In this document: positions 16,702-25,914 of the stretch, piece after piece | How positions within the stretch are numbered: position 1 is the stretch's first letter | Layout of the letters: the number at the start of each line of letters is the position of its first letter | Origin: Mesorhizobium loti | GTDB taxonomy: Bacteria > Pseudomonadota > Alphaproteobacteria > Rhizobiales > Rhizobiaceae | Reading direction: 5' to 3' | DNA length: 64,000 nt | NCBI GenBank assembly: GCA_014189435.1 | Contig: CP050293.1 | Span: 2,609,001-2,673,000 of the forward strand | Translations under genes and position numbers: made by a program | The notes under the pieces: generated by a model | What the model saw: the letters and a program-made list of their open reading frames with translations, nothing else | Database searches by the model: none | What the model was told of the DNA's origin: nothing

Positions 16702-18149
16702 AGCGCCGGTTCCTGAACATGGGTGCGGCCATAGCCATCTCGCTGGTGGCTGCAGGATGTACGACCACCGCTGGCCCTGACAGCGTTTCCGACCCCATCG
16801 CGGGCTTCACGACAGTCGCGGCACGCGCCGGAGCTGTGACCGGCAAGAGGACGGCTTGGGTGCAGTCCAGCGAGGCCGCGCAGGCTCTCTCCGCGCAGGT
16901 GAATAGCCTGGTACAGAGGAAGACCATTGGTGCGGACGTCGCGGTGCAGGTCGCCCTGCTTAACAACAAAGGCTTGCAGGCCGCCTACGCCGAGATCGGT
17001 CTGTCGGCGGCCGATGTCTGGCAGGAAGGGATGCTCGTCAATCCGACAATCTCGGTTGGAATGATCGGCATCGATCCCGTACGCACGATTGAGGGGGCTG
17101 TTGCCGGCAACATCCTCGCGCTGATGACCCGTCAGCGACGCGTTGCGGTCGCGGATGCACGCTTCCGCCAAGCCCAGCTTCGGGCCGCCGAGGAAACGCT
17201 ACGGCTCGCTGCTGACACGCGGCGGGCGTGGATCAATGCTGTGTCGGCCCGGGAAGGCGTTTCTTATTTGAACAAGGCGCAAGTCGCCGCCGACGCCGCC
17301 TCCGAACTCGCTCAAAAACTTGGGGAGACGGGCGCCTTCACAAAGACCGGCCAGGCCCGCGAACACGTCTTCTACGCCGAGATCACCGGTCAGGCGGCGG
17401 AGGCGCGGCTCGCCGCCCGGACCGCCAAGGAAGATCTCACCCGGCTGATGGGTCTATGGGGGCCGGACGTCGATTACTCAGTCCCCAACACGCTTCCAGC
17501 CATGCCGAAGGTCGCCAAGGCCAAACGCACCATCGAGGCAGAGGCGCTAAAAAATCGCGTCGACCTTGAGATCGCGAAGCTTGAGCTGGAAGCGCTGGCG
17601 AAGTCCTATGGTCTTACCGAGGCGACGCGCTACGTCACCGATCTCGAACTTCTCTCCGGCGTGGAAGTGGAACGGGAGGAGTCGGAAGAGGGCGGAACGG
17701 AGACGAGTGTCTCCCCCACTCTGGAACTCGAGTTTGTGATTCCGATTTTCGACACCGGCAAGGCCCGCATGCGCAAGGCCGAGTTCGCCTACATGCAAGC
17801 CGCAAACCGGATGGCGGAAAAGGCGGTCAACATTCGGTCCGAGGCCAGGTCCGCCTATGACGCCTACCGCTCGACCTATGACATTGCTCGGCACTATCGG
17901 AACAGTGTTGTGCCGCTGCGAACAAAGATCGAGGCGGAGTCGGTCCTCACCTACAACGGCATGATCACCAACACGTTCGAGCTTCTGGCGGACACCCGCG
18001 CGAAGATCGGCTCGATCATGCTTTCCCTCAACGCCAAGCGCAATTTCTGGCTGGCCGACGTCAATCTCGGAACTGCCATCCATGGCGGCGGCGCAAGCTC
18101 GCCCGGGGGCGGCGACGCACCGGCCGCGGCCGAAGCCGAAGGCCACTGA
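16698..18149 (+). CDS. TolC-family outer membrane efflux lipoprotein
   Basis: The 483-residue protein has lipobox LVAAGC, with Cys at about residue 21. Two long coiled-coil repeats follow, typical of outer membrane efflux proteins: RRVAVADARFRQAQLRAAEE in the first, and a related AEFAYMQAANRMAEKAVNIR in the second. It ends in a Gly/Ala-rich tail. Such proteins form the exit duct of tripartite pumps or sit in copper clusters without an obvious pump. No RND or membrane-fusion gene is nearby. Downstream lies the copper oxidase at 18168, with an 18-base gap, so a copper role is likely. Confidence 0.88.
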   Translation: MKRRFLNMGAAIAISLVAAGCTTTAGPDSVSDPIAGFTTVAARAGAVTGKRTAWVQSSEAAQALSAQVNSLVQRKTIGADVAVQVALLNNKGLQAAYAEIGLSAADVWQEGMLVNPTISVGMIGIDPVRTIEGAVAGNILALMTRQRRVAVADARFRQAQLRAAEETLRLAADTRRAWINAVSAREGVSYLNKAQVAADAASELAQKLGETGAFTKTGQAREHVFYAEITGQAAEARLAARTAKEDLTRLMGLWGPDVDYSVPNTLPAMPKVAKAKRTIEAEALKNRVDLEIAKLELEALAKSYGLTEATRYVTDLELLSGVEVEREESEEGGTETSVSPTLELEFVIPIFDTGKARMRKAEFAYMQAANRMAEKAVNIRSEARSAYDAYRSTYDIARHYRNSVVPLRTKIEAESVLTYNGMITNTFELLADTRAKIGSIMLSLNAKRNFWLADVNLGTAIHGGGASSPGGGDAPAAAEAEGH

Positions 18150-18976
18150 ACTCAAGGAGAAGAAGAGATGCTTTCAAGACGTCAGCTACTCGGCGCGGGA
18201 GCTCTGCTCGCCGGCGCCACGGCATGGACCAAGACCTCTGCGATGGGCTTGCCGGACGCCGCTGTCATGGAATCGCCGGACATGCATCCACCGATATTTC
18301 CGACGAGCGGCCCGGACTACCAGCCGGTGGTGACGCTCAACGGTTGGACGCTGCCCCACCGCATGAACAATGGTGTGAAGGAATTCCACCTCGTCGCCGA
18401 GGCGGTTGAGCGGGAGCTGGCGCCTGGCATGACCGCCTATCTCTGGGGTTATAACGGCCAGTCTCCCGGTCCCACCATCGAGGCGGTCGAGGGCGATCGG
18501 GTCCGCATCTTCGTGACCAACAAGCTACCCGAGCACACCACAGTGCACTGGCACGGCATGATCCTGCCCTCGGGCATGGACGGCGTGACCGGCCTAACCC
18601 AACCCGGCATCCCTCCCGGCAAGACGTTCGTCTACGAGTTCGATCTCGTGAAGAGCGGCACCTTCATGTACCACCCGCACGCCGACGAGATGGTGCAGAT
18701 GGCCATGGGTATGATGGGCTTCTTCGTTATCCATCCGAAGGACCCGAAGTTCATGCGGGTGGACCGCGACTTCGTATTTCTGCTGAACGCCTACGACATC
18801 GAGCCCGGATCGTACGTTCCGAAAATCATGACCATGACTGATTTCAACCTGTGGTGTTGGAACAGTCGCCTGTTCCCCGGCATCAGCCACCTTGTCGTGT
18901 CCAAGAACGACAAAGTGCGGGTCCGGGTCGGCAACCTGACCATGACCAATCATCCGATCCACATGCATGGCTACGA

Positions 18977-18984
18977 TTTCGAAG
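18977..18984. repeat. Target-site duplication, left copy (TTTCGAAG)
   Basis: The 8-base word at 18977-18984 is repeated at 21515-21522 on the other side of the IS66 element. Removing the element and one copy restores the oxidase frame (GYDFE followed by VTCTDGGW). Confidence 0.95.
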
Positions 18985-19061
18985 GTAAGCGCGTAGGCAT
19001 CCCCACGTAGCGTGCAGGCGGTTGATCGCTCATTTTCAGCATGAATCATGCGGAGAATCCT

Positions 19062-19448
19062 ATGAGCGACAGTATGAGCCATCATCGAACATTCGAGATT
19101 TTGACGGCGGAGCCTGTGCCGTCCCGACGCAAGCCGCGCCATCGGTCGGACGAAGAGAAGGCACGGCTTGTCGCCGAAGCGTTCTCGCCAGGGGGCAATG
19201 TCTCGGCGGTTGCGCGTTCCGAGGGGCTGGACCCCTCGCAGCTCTATGCGTGGCGCCGCAAGGCGCTTTCGTCGGGCATGGTTGCGCCACTGACGGAGGG
19301 AGCGAGCAAGCCGGCGAAGTTCACGCGCTTTGAAGCGGTGGGCAGCGACACGGTGGAAATCGTCATTGGCGACGCAGTGGTGCGCGCCGGCGGCGATGTC
19401 GATCCCGATCGCCTGGCGAGGATCATCCGCGCGGTTCGTAAGGCATGA
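19062..19448 (+). CDS. tnpA: IS66 accessory protein TnpA
   Basis: The 128-residue product has the HTH of IS66 OrfA/TnpA (RHRSDEEKARLVAEAFSPGG, NVSAVARSEGLDPSQLYAWR). The ATG at 19062 is preferred because GGAG precedes it; an ATG at 19041 is in frame. The gene overlaps tnpB by four bases (ATGA), which implies translational coupling. It probably helps recognise the IS ends. Confidence 0.9.
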   Translation: MSDSMSHHRTFEILTAEPVPSRRKPRHRSDEEKARLVAEAFSPGGNVSAVARSEGLDPSQLYAWRRKALSSGMVAPLTEGASKPAKFTRFEAVGSDTVEIVIGDAVVRAGGDVDPDRLARIIRAVRKA

Positions 19449-19789
19449 TCGCTTCCGGTGTGGTGGTTTACGTGTCGTGCCAGCCGGTCGACTTCCGCAA
19501 GGGCGCGGCATCTTTGATGGCGCTGGTCAGGGATGGCGGCCTGGACCCATTCTCGGGGGCACTTCACGTATTCCGTTCGAAGCGTGCGGACCGGGTTCGC
19601 ATCGTGTGGTGGGACGGCAGCGGGGTTTGTCTTTATTCGAAGACTCTGGAAGATCACAGCTTCTGCTGGCCGGGGATATCGGCCGCGCGCATGCGTCTCG
19701 ACCACGCCCAGTTGATGGCGCTTCTGGCCGGACTGGACTGGAAAAAGATTCGTCCGGCCAGGGTCAGGCGGCCGTTATCGACGGGCTGA
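19445..19789 (+). CDS. tnpB: IS66 accessory protein TnpB
   Basis: The 114-residue product carries the classic IS66 Orf2 signature PVDFRKGAASLMALV, with VFRSKRADRVRIVWWDGSGV and GLDWKKIRPARVRRP. It is required together with TnpC for transposition in the family. Its start overlaps tnpA, and 76 bases separate it from tnpC. Confidence 0.95.
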   Translation: MIASGVVVYVSCQPVDFRKGAASLMALVRDGGLDPFSGALHVFRSKRADRVRIVWWDGSGVCLYSKTLEDHSFCWPGISAARMRLDHAQLMALLAGLDWKKIRPARVRRPLSTG

Positions 19790-19865
19790 AACCGGCCTGC
19801 GGCAAGATGAATCATGCGGCTGGAACGGTTGGGAAAGCGGCTGTTTTTGTGCTCTGTTGCTTGCC

Positions 19866-21506
19866 ATGGTTCTACCGGGTCTTGCCCTTCCCGACGACGT
19901 TGATGCGCTGAAGGCGATGATCCTTTCCATGGCTCGCGAGCAGGCTGCAAGCGAGGCCCGGATCGCAGTCGCCGACGCTCGGATCGCAGCATCTGAGGCG
20001 GAGGTCGCCCGGCTGAAAGCTGTCGAGAAAAGCGCCAGCGAGCGGATCGCCAATCTCACGTCAATCCTGAAAGTTTTACAGCGCACGCAACATGGCACGC
20101 GTTCCGAGCGGCTACGCCTGGCCATCGACGACGAGCAGGCCTCCTTTGCCTTCGAAGAGGTCGAGACCGGCCTTTCGGAAATCCGGAGCGAACTCGACCG
20201 CGCGGTCGGGAACAAGCCGAAGCGCGCCCCGCGTCCGCGCAAGGGCTTTGCTGCCCACCTCGAACGCATCGAGGAGGTCGTCGAGCCGGAAATCCCGGCC
20301 GACTGCGAGGGGCTTGAAAAGGTTCTGATCGGCGAGGATCGATCCGAGCGGCTGGACGTCGTGCCGCCGAAGTTCCAGGTCATCGTCACGCGCCGTCCCA
20401 AATACGCCTTCCGGGGCCGTGACGGCGTGGTCCAGGCTCTGGCGCCGGCGCACATCATCGAAAGCGGCCTGCCGACGGAGCGGCTGCTCGCCTATATCGC
20501 CGTCTCCAAATACGCCGACGGCCTCCCGCTTTATCGGCAGGAGGCGATCTATCTGCGCGACGGCGTCGAGATCAGCCGGTCGTTGATGGCGCAATGGATG
20601 GGGCATCTGGGCTTCGAGCTGCAGATGCTTGCTGATTACATACTGGAGCGCATCAAGGAGGGCGAAAGGGTCTTCGCCGACGAGACGACCTTGCCCACCC
20701 TTGCCCCTGGTTCCGGGAAAACCACGAAAGCCTGGTTGTGGGCCTACGCACGGGATGACCGACCCTATGGCGGAACCAGTCCGCCAATGGTTGCCTATCG
20801 TTTTGAAGACAGCAGAGGTGCGGATTGCGTGGCGCGCCACCTCGCCGGATTCAGCGGTATCCTGCAAGTGGATGGCTACTCGGCCTATACCAACCTGGTC
20901 AAGGCACGGGCCAAAGCCGGCAGCAATGAAACAATCCGGCTCGCCGGGTGCTGGGCTCACCTGCGGCGCAAATTCTACGACCTGCACATCAGCGGGGTCT
21001 CGCAGGCCGCGACGGATTCGATCATCGCCATGACCGAATTGTGGAAGGTCGAGGACGAGGTTCGCGGCAAGGATGCCGGAAGCCGCGCCGCGCTGCGTCA
21101 GGAAAAGTCCGTGGCCATTGTCGCGAGCCTCTTCGATCTATGGGAAGCGGAACTGGGCAAGGTCTCCGGAAAATCCAAGACCGCCGAGGCGATCCGCTAC
21201 GCGCTCACCCGGCGGGAGGCGCTGGAACGCTTTCTGATGGACGGTCGCATCGAAATCGACTCCAATATCGTCGAGCGTGCAATCAGGCCCCAGACGATCA
21301 CGCGAAAGAATAGTCTATTCGCCGGCAGCCACGGCGGTGGACGAACCTGGGCGACGGTAGCCACCTTGCTGCAAACCTGCAAAATGAACAGCGTCGATCC
21401 GCTCGACTGGCTCTCGCAGACCTTGACCCGCATCGCTCAAGGCTGGCCGGCATCCGAAATCGAAATGCTCATGCCTTGGAACTTTAGGCCTGACGTTATC
21501 GGCTGA
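19866..21506 (+). CDS. tnpC: IS66 transposase TnpC
   Basis: The 546-residue DDE transposase has an N-terminal leucine-zipper-like coiled coil (residues 5-60). It also has the TnpC zinc-binding-type region, the core with VFADETTLPTLAPGSGKTTK and LQVDGYSAYTNL, and the C-terminal ERAIRPQTITRKNSLFAGSH. The frame is complete, so the element may still be mobile. The ATG at 19866 is used; an upstream TTG at 19857 would add three residues. Confidence 0.95.
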   Translation: MVLPGLALPDDVDALKAMILSMAREQAASEARIAVADARIAASEAEVARLKAVEKSASERIANLTSILKVLQRTQHGTRSERLRLAIDDEQASFAFEEVETGLSEIRSELDRAVGNKPKRAPRPRKGFAAHLERIEEVVEPEIPADCEGLEKVLIGEDRSERLDVVPPKFQVIVTRRPKYAFRGRDGVVQALAPAHIIESGLPTERLLAYIAVSKYADGLPLYRQEAIYLRDGVEISRSLMAQWMGHLGFELQMLADYILERIKEGERVFADETTLPTLAPGSGKTTKAWLWAYARDDRPYGGTSPPMVAYRFEDSRGADCVARHLAGFSGILQVDGYSAYTNLVKARAKAGSNETIRLAGCWAHLRRKFYDLHISGVSQAATDSIIAMTELWKVEDEVRGKDAGSRAALRQEKSVAIVASLFDLWEAELGKVSGKSKTAEAIRYALTRREALERFLMDGRIEIDSNIVERAIRPQTITRKNSLFAGSHGGGRTWATVATLLQTCKMNSVDPLDWLSQTLTRIAQGWPASEIEMLMPWNFRPDVIG

Positions 21507-21514
21507 CCGCTTAC

Positions 21515-21522
21515 TTTCGAAG
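21515..21522. repeat. Target-site duplication, right copy (TTTCGAAG)
   Basis: This is an exact repeat of 18977-18984, directly adjoining the right terminal repeat of the IS66 element. Confidence 0.95.
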
Positions 21523-22107
21523 TGACCTGCACCGACGGGGGTTGGACACGTCCTGAGGCTCGCTGGCCGGAAGTATCGATCGACATTCCGGTCGGCGCGA
21601 TGCGGGCCTACGAGTTCGATGCCAAGTACTTGGGCGACTGGGCGATCCACTGCCACAAGTCGCATCACACAATGAACGCCATGGGCCATGACGTGCCTAC
21701 GTTTATCGGTGTCGACAACTCGAAGGTCACCGACAAGATCCGACGCGTTCTGCCGGATTACATGGCGATGGGAGACAAGGGCATGGCCGACATGGGCGAG
21801 ATGGAAATGCCACTTCCCGACAACACGATTCCGATGATGACCGGTTGGGGTCAGTTCGGCGCTATCGAAATGGGAAGCATGTTCTCGGTCGTGAAGGTGC
21901 GCGAGGGCCTGTCCGCGAACGATTACGCCGATCCCGGATGGTACAGACATCCGGAAGGAACCGTGGCCTACGAGTGGACCGGCGATGTTCCAGCCCCCAC
22001 CAAGTCAGGCGACGCAAAAACGATGGTCCCGGCAGAGCACGGCGGTCACGGAAAACAGGGATGAGAAACCGAAACCCCTCAACCTCAACAATGAGAGAAT
22101 GTGCAGC

Positions 22108-22596
22108 ATGAAACGTATATTAGCAGCGGCCGTTTTGATGGCGGTCAGTTCCGGAGCAGCTCTTGCCAGTGGAACCCACGCCGGAGGACATGGCGACAAA
22201 GCCGCCACGATGGCGATCGGCAACCCCGGCGAAGCTGGCATCGCAAAGCGTACTATCAACATCTCCATGTCGGAGAAGGACGACGGGACGATGTTGTTCC
22301 AACCGGCCGTGCTCAAGGTGAAGAAGGGCGAGACCGTTCGCCTGAAGTTCGTCAACAAAGGGCAAGTCGACCACGAGTTCGTCATGGATGTCCATGAGGG
22401 GATCATGGACCACAAGGCGCTGATGGAAAAATTCCCAGAGATGGAACACGCCGATCCCAACTCGATCCGGCTGGCGCCCGGCGCCAGGGGCGAGATCATC
22501 TGGACGTTCGCCAATGCCGGCGAATTCGGTTTCGCCTGCCTGGTCCCGGGACACTACGATTCCGGCATGAAGGGCGACATCAGCGTCGCCAACTGA
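22108..22596 (+). CDS. Periplasmic cupredoxin (blue copper protein)
   Basis: The 162-residue product has a signal peptide (MKRILAAAVLMAVSSGAALA) and one plastocyanin-like domain. Likely type-1 copper ligands are His in DHEFVMD and the C-terminal CLVPGHYDSGM set (Cys, His, Met). It lies 43 bases after the broken copper oxidase and in the same orientation, so it probably carried copper or electrons to that oxidase. The IS66 insertion upstream may reduce its transcription unless a promoter lies inside. Confidence 0.9.
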   Translation: MKRILAAAVLMAVSSGAALASGTHAGGHGDKAATMAIGNPGEAGIAKRTINISMSEKDDGTMLFQPAVLKVKKGETVRLKFVNKGQVDHEFVMDVHEGIMDHKALMEKFPEMEHADPNSIRLAPGARGEIIWTFANAGEFGFACLVPGHYDSGMKGDISVAN

Positions 22597-22621
22597 CCAC
22601 CAAACCGCAAAGGAAGAAACC

Positions 22622-22906
22622 ATGACATTGTTGGTAAAGACGCTCTCGACACTCGCGCTCATGCTCGCCATTGGCGGGAGCGCGCTTGCGCAGGAATACG
22701 TCAAAGGCGAAGTCATCAAGGTCGACGCCAAACAGAAAAAGCTGACGATCAAACATGAACCGCTGACAAATCTCGACATGCCGGCGATGACGATGGTGTT
22801 CGTCGTCGCGGACCAGGGTTTGCTTGAGAAAGTCAAAACCGGTCAGGCGATCGAGTTTATTGCCGACCGCGTCAACGGACGCATCACGGTCACCAGCATC
22901 AAATGA
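22622..22906 (+). CDS. CusF-like periplasmic copper-binding protein
   Basis: The 94-residue product has a signal peptide ending ALAQ and a CusF-type OB-fold (YVKGEVIKVDAKQKKLTIKH, DMPAMTMVFVV). Probable Cu(I) ligands are His45, Met56 and Met58, placed as in CusF. CusF-type proteins hand Cu(I) to export systems in the periplasm. AAAGGAAG precedes the ATG. A strong terminator follows, so this is the end of the copper operon that begins at 15963 or 16468. Confidence 0.92.
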   Translation: MTLLVKTLSTLALMLAIGGSALAQEYVKGEVIKVDAKQKKLTIKHEPLTNLDMPAMTMVFVVADQGLLEKVKTGQAIEFIADRVNGRITVTSIK

Positions 22907-22918
22907 CCCGGAACTGGC

Positions 22919-22945
22919 GCCGCGGGTTGAAAATCAACCCGCGGC
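22919..22945 (+). terminator. Intrinsic terminator after the copper operon
   Basis: Twelve base pairs (22919-22930 with 22934-22945) around an AAA loop form a perfect GC-rich stem. TGCTTTTC follows. It lies 12 bases past the CusF-like stop. Confidence 0.85.
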
Positions 22946-22979
22946 TGCTTTTCGATCGGGCAATGCTGTGAGCAGGGAG

Positions 22980-23348
22980 TCACGATGAGGGAGCCGCGCA
23001 GAATGTCATCCAGAGATTTTCTTTCCAATCATCATGTCCGAAGCCGCTCAGAGGCATCCCCATAGGGTATTTTCGCGTGCCCACGCCGACATAGGCGGGA
23101 TAATTACAGCGAACGCGCGCACTATGCCTGGCGGGATCTTCATACCTAACGGCGCCGCTCGCGTCTGTCTCGACCAGGCCAATAGCGACGTCAAAATCAT
23201 AGTCCCGATCTTGCGAGACGCTGTTGTTTCGCACGCTGAGCTGGACCGACGTCGCATCTGGAAAGCTGGCAGCGTAAAAGACCAGTTGCTCCGCCGCTAT
23301 CGAGGGCGTAGCCACCAAAACGCCGGCAAGAAATGCAATGGCGCGCAT
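22980..23348 (-). CDS. Hypothetical secreted protein
   Basis: The 122-residue product starts at the ATG at 23348 with GGAGGAGG just upstream. It has a signal peptide (MRAIAFLAGVLVATPSIAAE). The mature part (VFYAASFPDATSVQLSVRNN, SARVRCNYPAYVGVGTRKYP) looks strand-rich with two Cys, possibly disulfide-linked. No family is recognised. A longer frame to 23498 lacks coding character in its extension. It is convergent with the copper operon. Confidence 0.6.
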   Translation of the reverse strand: MRAIAFLAGVLVATPSIAAEQLVFYAASFPDATSVQLSVRNNSVSQDRDYDFDVAIGLVETDASGAVRYEDPARHSARVRCNYPAYVGVGTRKYPMGMPLSGFGHDDWKENLWMTFCAAPSS

Positions 23349-23547
23349 GTCCTCCTCCCGAGGATCGAAGACGATACTATCACCTATCGCATGTATGTTC
23401 AGAATCGATTCCCTGTGCCGGTAGCGGGCCGCGCCAATGGCCACTGCCGAATGAGAGGCCGCAACCCGCGTGGTGATTGCCGCACCGGGCGCCGCCATGT
23501 ACTATTGGCTTGTCGGTCGTCTCGGGGCCGGCAGGGAGGAAACAACC

Positions 23548-23787
23548 ATGTTACGTTCAATTTCTCTTGCGCTTTTCTTGTCGGTCATCCCAGCTGCCGC
23601 TTTTGCAAATTCATGCCCGACCATCATGGCCGCGATCGACGCCGCGTTGCCGTCCGCGACCCTCGCCGAGGCCGATATGACCAAGGTCAAAGGACTGCGT
23701 GCCCAAGGCGAGAAATTGCATGCCGCCGGCGATCATGCAGGATCAGAGGCTGCGCTCAACGAAGCCAAGAAGATGCTCGGCATTTAG
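23548..23787 (+). CDS. Small secreted helical protein
   Basis: The 79-residue product follows GGGAGGAAACAACC. It has a signal peptide ending AFA, then a helical mature part (CPTIMAAIDAALPSATLAEA, KVKGLRAQGEKLHAAGDHAG) that ends EAKKMLGI. Proteins of this kind occur beside rhizobial metal genes but have no known role. Confidence 0.6.
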   Translation: MLRSISLALFLSVIPAAAFANSCPTIMAAIDAALPSATLAEADMTKVKGLRAQGEKLHAAGDHAGSEAALNEAKKMLGI

Positions 23788-23943
23788 TCCGATGAACGCG
23801 GCTTTCGTGGCCGCGTGCGGGGCTTGTTCGTTCGTCTTCACGTGGCACGGCGTCACCGTGGACGACATCGCGATCATGTAGCGATGTGTCTGAGTGGGTG
23901 TGCAACTCTCTCTTGGAGACAAACAAACTGCAGATCTGGCGAC

Positions 23944-24549
23944 CTAATGTGAACCGCCTTCGGCAAGGTGAGCCAGGATTCCGTCGGTTGCCAAACGCCT
24001 GAACATCGCATCGACCTCAGCGGGCGACGGCTTCGCGCCCCGGTCGAGCCACCAGATCAACACGGCCATGTAGGCGCCAACGACATACTGGACGACGAGT
24101 TCGCGCGGGGTTGCCTCCGAACTCTTGCCGGCGGTTGCGGCGAGTTCGTCGCGCACCAGGTCGGAAAGTATCTGGCGAATGCCGCCAAGGCTGACATCGC
24201 CGCCGCGACCGCCGGCCAAGGCCCGGTACAATCCCAGATGGTCGCGCGCATGTTCGAACATGACCAGGCTGAAGGCTAAGCTTCGGCTGCGACTGTCTCC
24301 CGTCGTCGCAAGCGCCTCTCGCTGCTGGTCGGTGAGCAGGGAGCGCAAATGCTCGTCCAGACCGCGCCGCTTCAGATCGTCCTTGCTTTTGTAGTGGGCA
24401 TAAAAGGTCGAACGGCCGACGTTGGCCACATCGCAGATATCTTCGACCGTGATTGCCTCATAACCCTTTTTGGGGATCAACGAGATCAAAGCGTGCTGCA
24501 GCATCCCTCTGGTGCGGGCAATGCGACGGTCGATCGTTCCGTTTGCCAT
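23944..24549 (-). CDS. TetR/AcrR-family transcriptional regulator
   Basis: The 201-residue regulator has an N-terminal HTH (ALISLIPKKGYEAITVEDIC, DVANVGRSTFYAHYKSKDDL) and an all-helical ligand-binding part. It is divergent from the flavin reductase at 24737, and the 187-base gap probably holds its operator. By family knowledge it is a repressor released by a small molecule. The inducer is unknown. Confidence 0.9.
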   Translation of the reverse strand: MANGTIDRRIARTRGMLQHALISLIPKKGYEAITVEDICDVANVGRSTFYAHYKSKDDLKRRGLDEHLRSLLTDQQREALATTGDSRSRSLAFSLVMFEHARDHLGLYRALAGGRGGDVSLGGIRQILSDLVRDELAATAGKSSEATPRELVVQYVVGAYMAVLIWWLDRGAKPSPAEVDAMFRRLATDGILAHLAEGGSH

Positions 24550-24736
24550 ATCCTACTCTATTCAAAGAAATTTCAGGTCGAGTGTTCATTTCCGGACGTT
24601 CACGGCATCCCGTTCATTGACAGAATTCCGCACACAATGTCCGATACCGCACGCCTTGTTCATTTTCAATGACCGATGGCTTAGGCGGCAAGCCTGCTCT
24701 CGGCCCCAGGCCGCGCATCTCGCGTACAGGACCAAT

Positions 24737-25858
24737 ATGGATCACGAACACTTTCGTCGCATGCATGGTCGCTCGGGCGCTTCGATGAAGAAGGCTTCAT
24801 TTGAAGTGGCGTTGAAGGGCAAGAGGCAGATTGCGCAAGACAGCTGGGCTTTCGTGTTCGAGAGACCGGACGGCTTTCGCTTCAAGGCCGGCCAACATGT
24901 GCGGATGACGCTCATTAAGCCTCCCGAAACGGACCGCGAGGGCGATAGCCGGTTTTTCTCGCTCGCCAGCACACCTCAGGAAGCCGATCTGGTTGTCGCC
25001 ATGAGGATGCGTGACACGGCATTCAAGCGGGTTCTCAGCCGCCTGCAAACCGGAGACAAGGTTCTCATGCAGATGCTGCTCGATGTTCCGCACGGGGCTT
25101 TTGCGCTGCACGAGGATCCTTCGCGGCCCGCCGCTTTTCTCGTCGGGGGCATCGGCATCGTTCCGGCCTTCTCGATGATAAAGGATGCGGTCGAGCGAAA
25201 GCTGTCGCATAGGCTGTTGCTGCTCTACTCGAACCGGCGGCCGGAGGACGCCGCGTATCTCCGGGAATTGCAGGAGCTCGCGGCGCAGAATTCGTCTTTC
25301 AAACTGGTTGCGACGATGACCGAAGCAGCACGGTCGGCGCATTCATGGACCGGCGAAACCGGGCGCATAACCCACTCGATGCTTGCAAAGCATGTCGATG
25401 ACCCGCTGCTTCCGGTCTACTACATTTCCGGGCTGCCGGAGATGGTCAGCGCCATGAAGACGATGCTCGGCGGTTCAGGAGTGAACGAGGCTAGCATACA
25501 GGCCGAGACGTTCACCGGATTCGATCTCAACATAATCGGCGGTGTCGCCGGCCGTGGGTGGAGGCGATTCGTTCCGGTGGTCGCAACGGCGCTGGCTGTG
25601 GCCGCGCTGGTCATCCTCCATGCTGGCGCTGCTGTCTCGATATTTCGCTACGGTTTCGAAGGATTGTCGGGTCCGAATCCAACCTACGTGACGTTCGGAT
25701 CGTATGCAGCGATCGGGATCTTTGTTGCCCTTGCGCTGTTCAAGATCAGGTATTTTGCCGGTCGCCATCTTTCTGGCAGGGGCAATGCCGGCAACGCTTT
25801 CCTGGGGCAGGGCGATCATACAAAACATCGGCAGGATGGCCCTACGGGACCCTTGTAG
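24737..25858 (+). CDS. Flavin-dependent ferredoxin/NAD(P)H reductase with C-terminal membrane anchor
   Basis: In this 373-residue protein, an FAD-binding barrel (FRFKAGQHVRMTLIKPP, RFFSLASTPQEADLVVAMR) is followed by the nucleotide-binding half (FLVGGIGIVPAFSMIKDAVE, LLYSNRRPEDAAYL, YYISGLPEMVSAM). After about residue 270, two hydrophobic helices (VVATALAVAALVILHAGAAV and a second) anchor it in the membrane. It resembles ferredoxin-NADP reductase relatives but carries no iron-sulphur domain. The ATG at 24737 or the one at 24785 could start it. The divergent TetR gene probably controls it. Confidence 0.8.
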   Translation: MDHEHFRRMHGRSGASMKKASFEVALKGKRQIAQDSWAFVFERPDGFRFKAGQHVRMTLIKPPETDREGDSRFFSLASTPQEADLVVAMRMRDTAFKRVLSRLQTGDKVLMQMLLDVPHGAFALHEDPSRPAAFLVGGIGIVPAFSMIKDAVERKLSHRLLLLYSNRRPEDAAYLRELQELAAQNSSFKLVATMTEAARSAHSWTGETGRITHSMLAKHVDDPLLPVYYISGLPEMVSAMKTMLGGSGVNEASIQAETFTGFDLNIIGGVAGRGWRRFVPVVATALAVAALVILHAGAAVSIFRYGFEGLSGPNPTYVTFGSYAAIGIFVALALFKIRYFAGRHLSGRGNAGNAFLGQGDHTKHRQDGPTGPL

Positions 25859-25914
25859 ACTGTTGCAACACTGCACGCGGCCATATTGGAATGCATCTCA
25901 CGAATGCCGCCAGG

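Larger units (their letters stand above)
18985..21514 (+). mobile_element. IS66-family insertion sequence, complete (2530 bp)
   Basis: The ends are GTAAGCGCGTAGG at 18985 and, inverted, GTAAGCGGTCAGC ending at 21514. They share the IS66-type GTAAGCG terminus. An 8-bp duplication TTTCGAAG flanks both sides, the usual IS66 target length. The interior holds the tnpA, tnpB and tnpC genes, all open. The identical flanking duplication and intact ORFs indicate recent transposition. Confidence 0.95.
18168..22064 (+). pseudogene. CopA-like multicopper oxidase disrupted by IS66
   Basis: Residues 1-272 are encoded at 18168-18984 and the rest at 21523-22064. Joined, they make a perfect 452-residue frame. 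The first part has a twin-arginine-like signal (LSRRQLLGAGALLAG), HWHG, the HPHADEM type-3 site and HPIHMHGYDFE. The second has the terminal HCHKSHHTMNAMGH copper motif and a Met-rich tail. The IS insertion removes the last copper motif from the upstream protein, which ends 8 codons into the IS, so no active oxidase can form. The gene lay in an operon with the TolC-like lipoprotein, cupredoxin and CusF-like genes. Confidence 0.95.
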
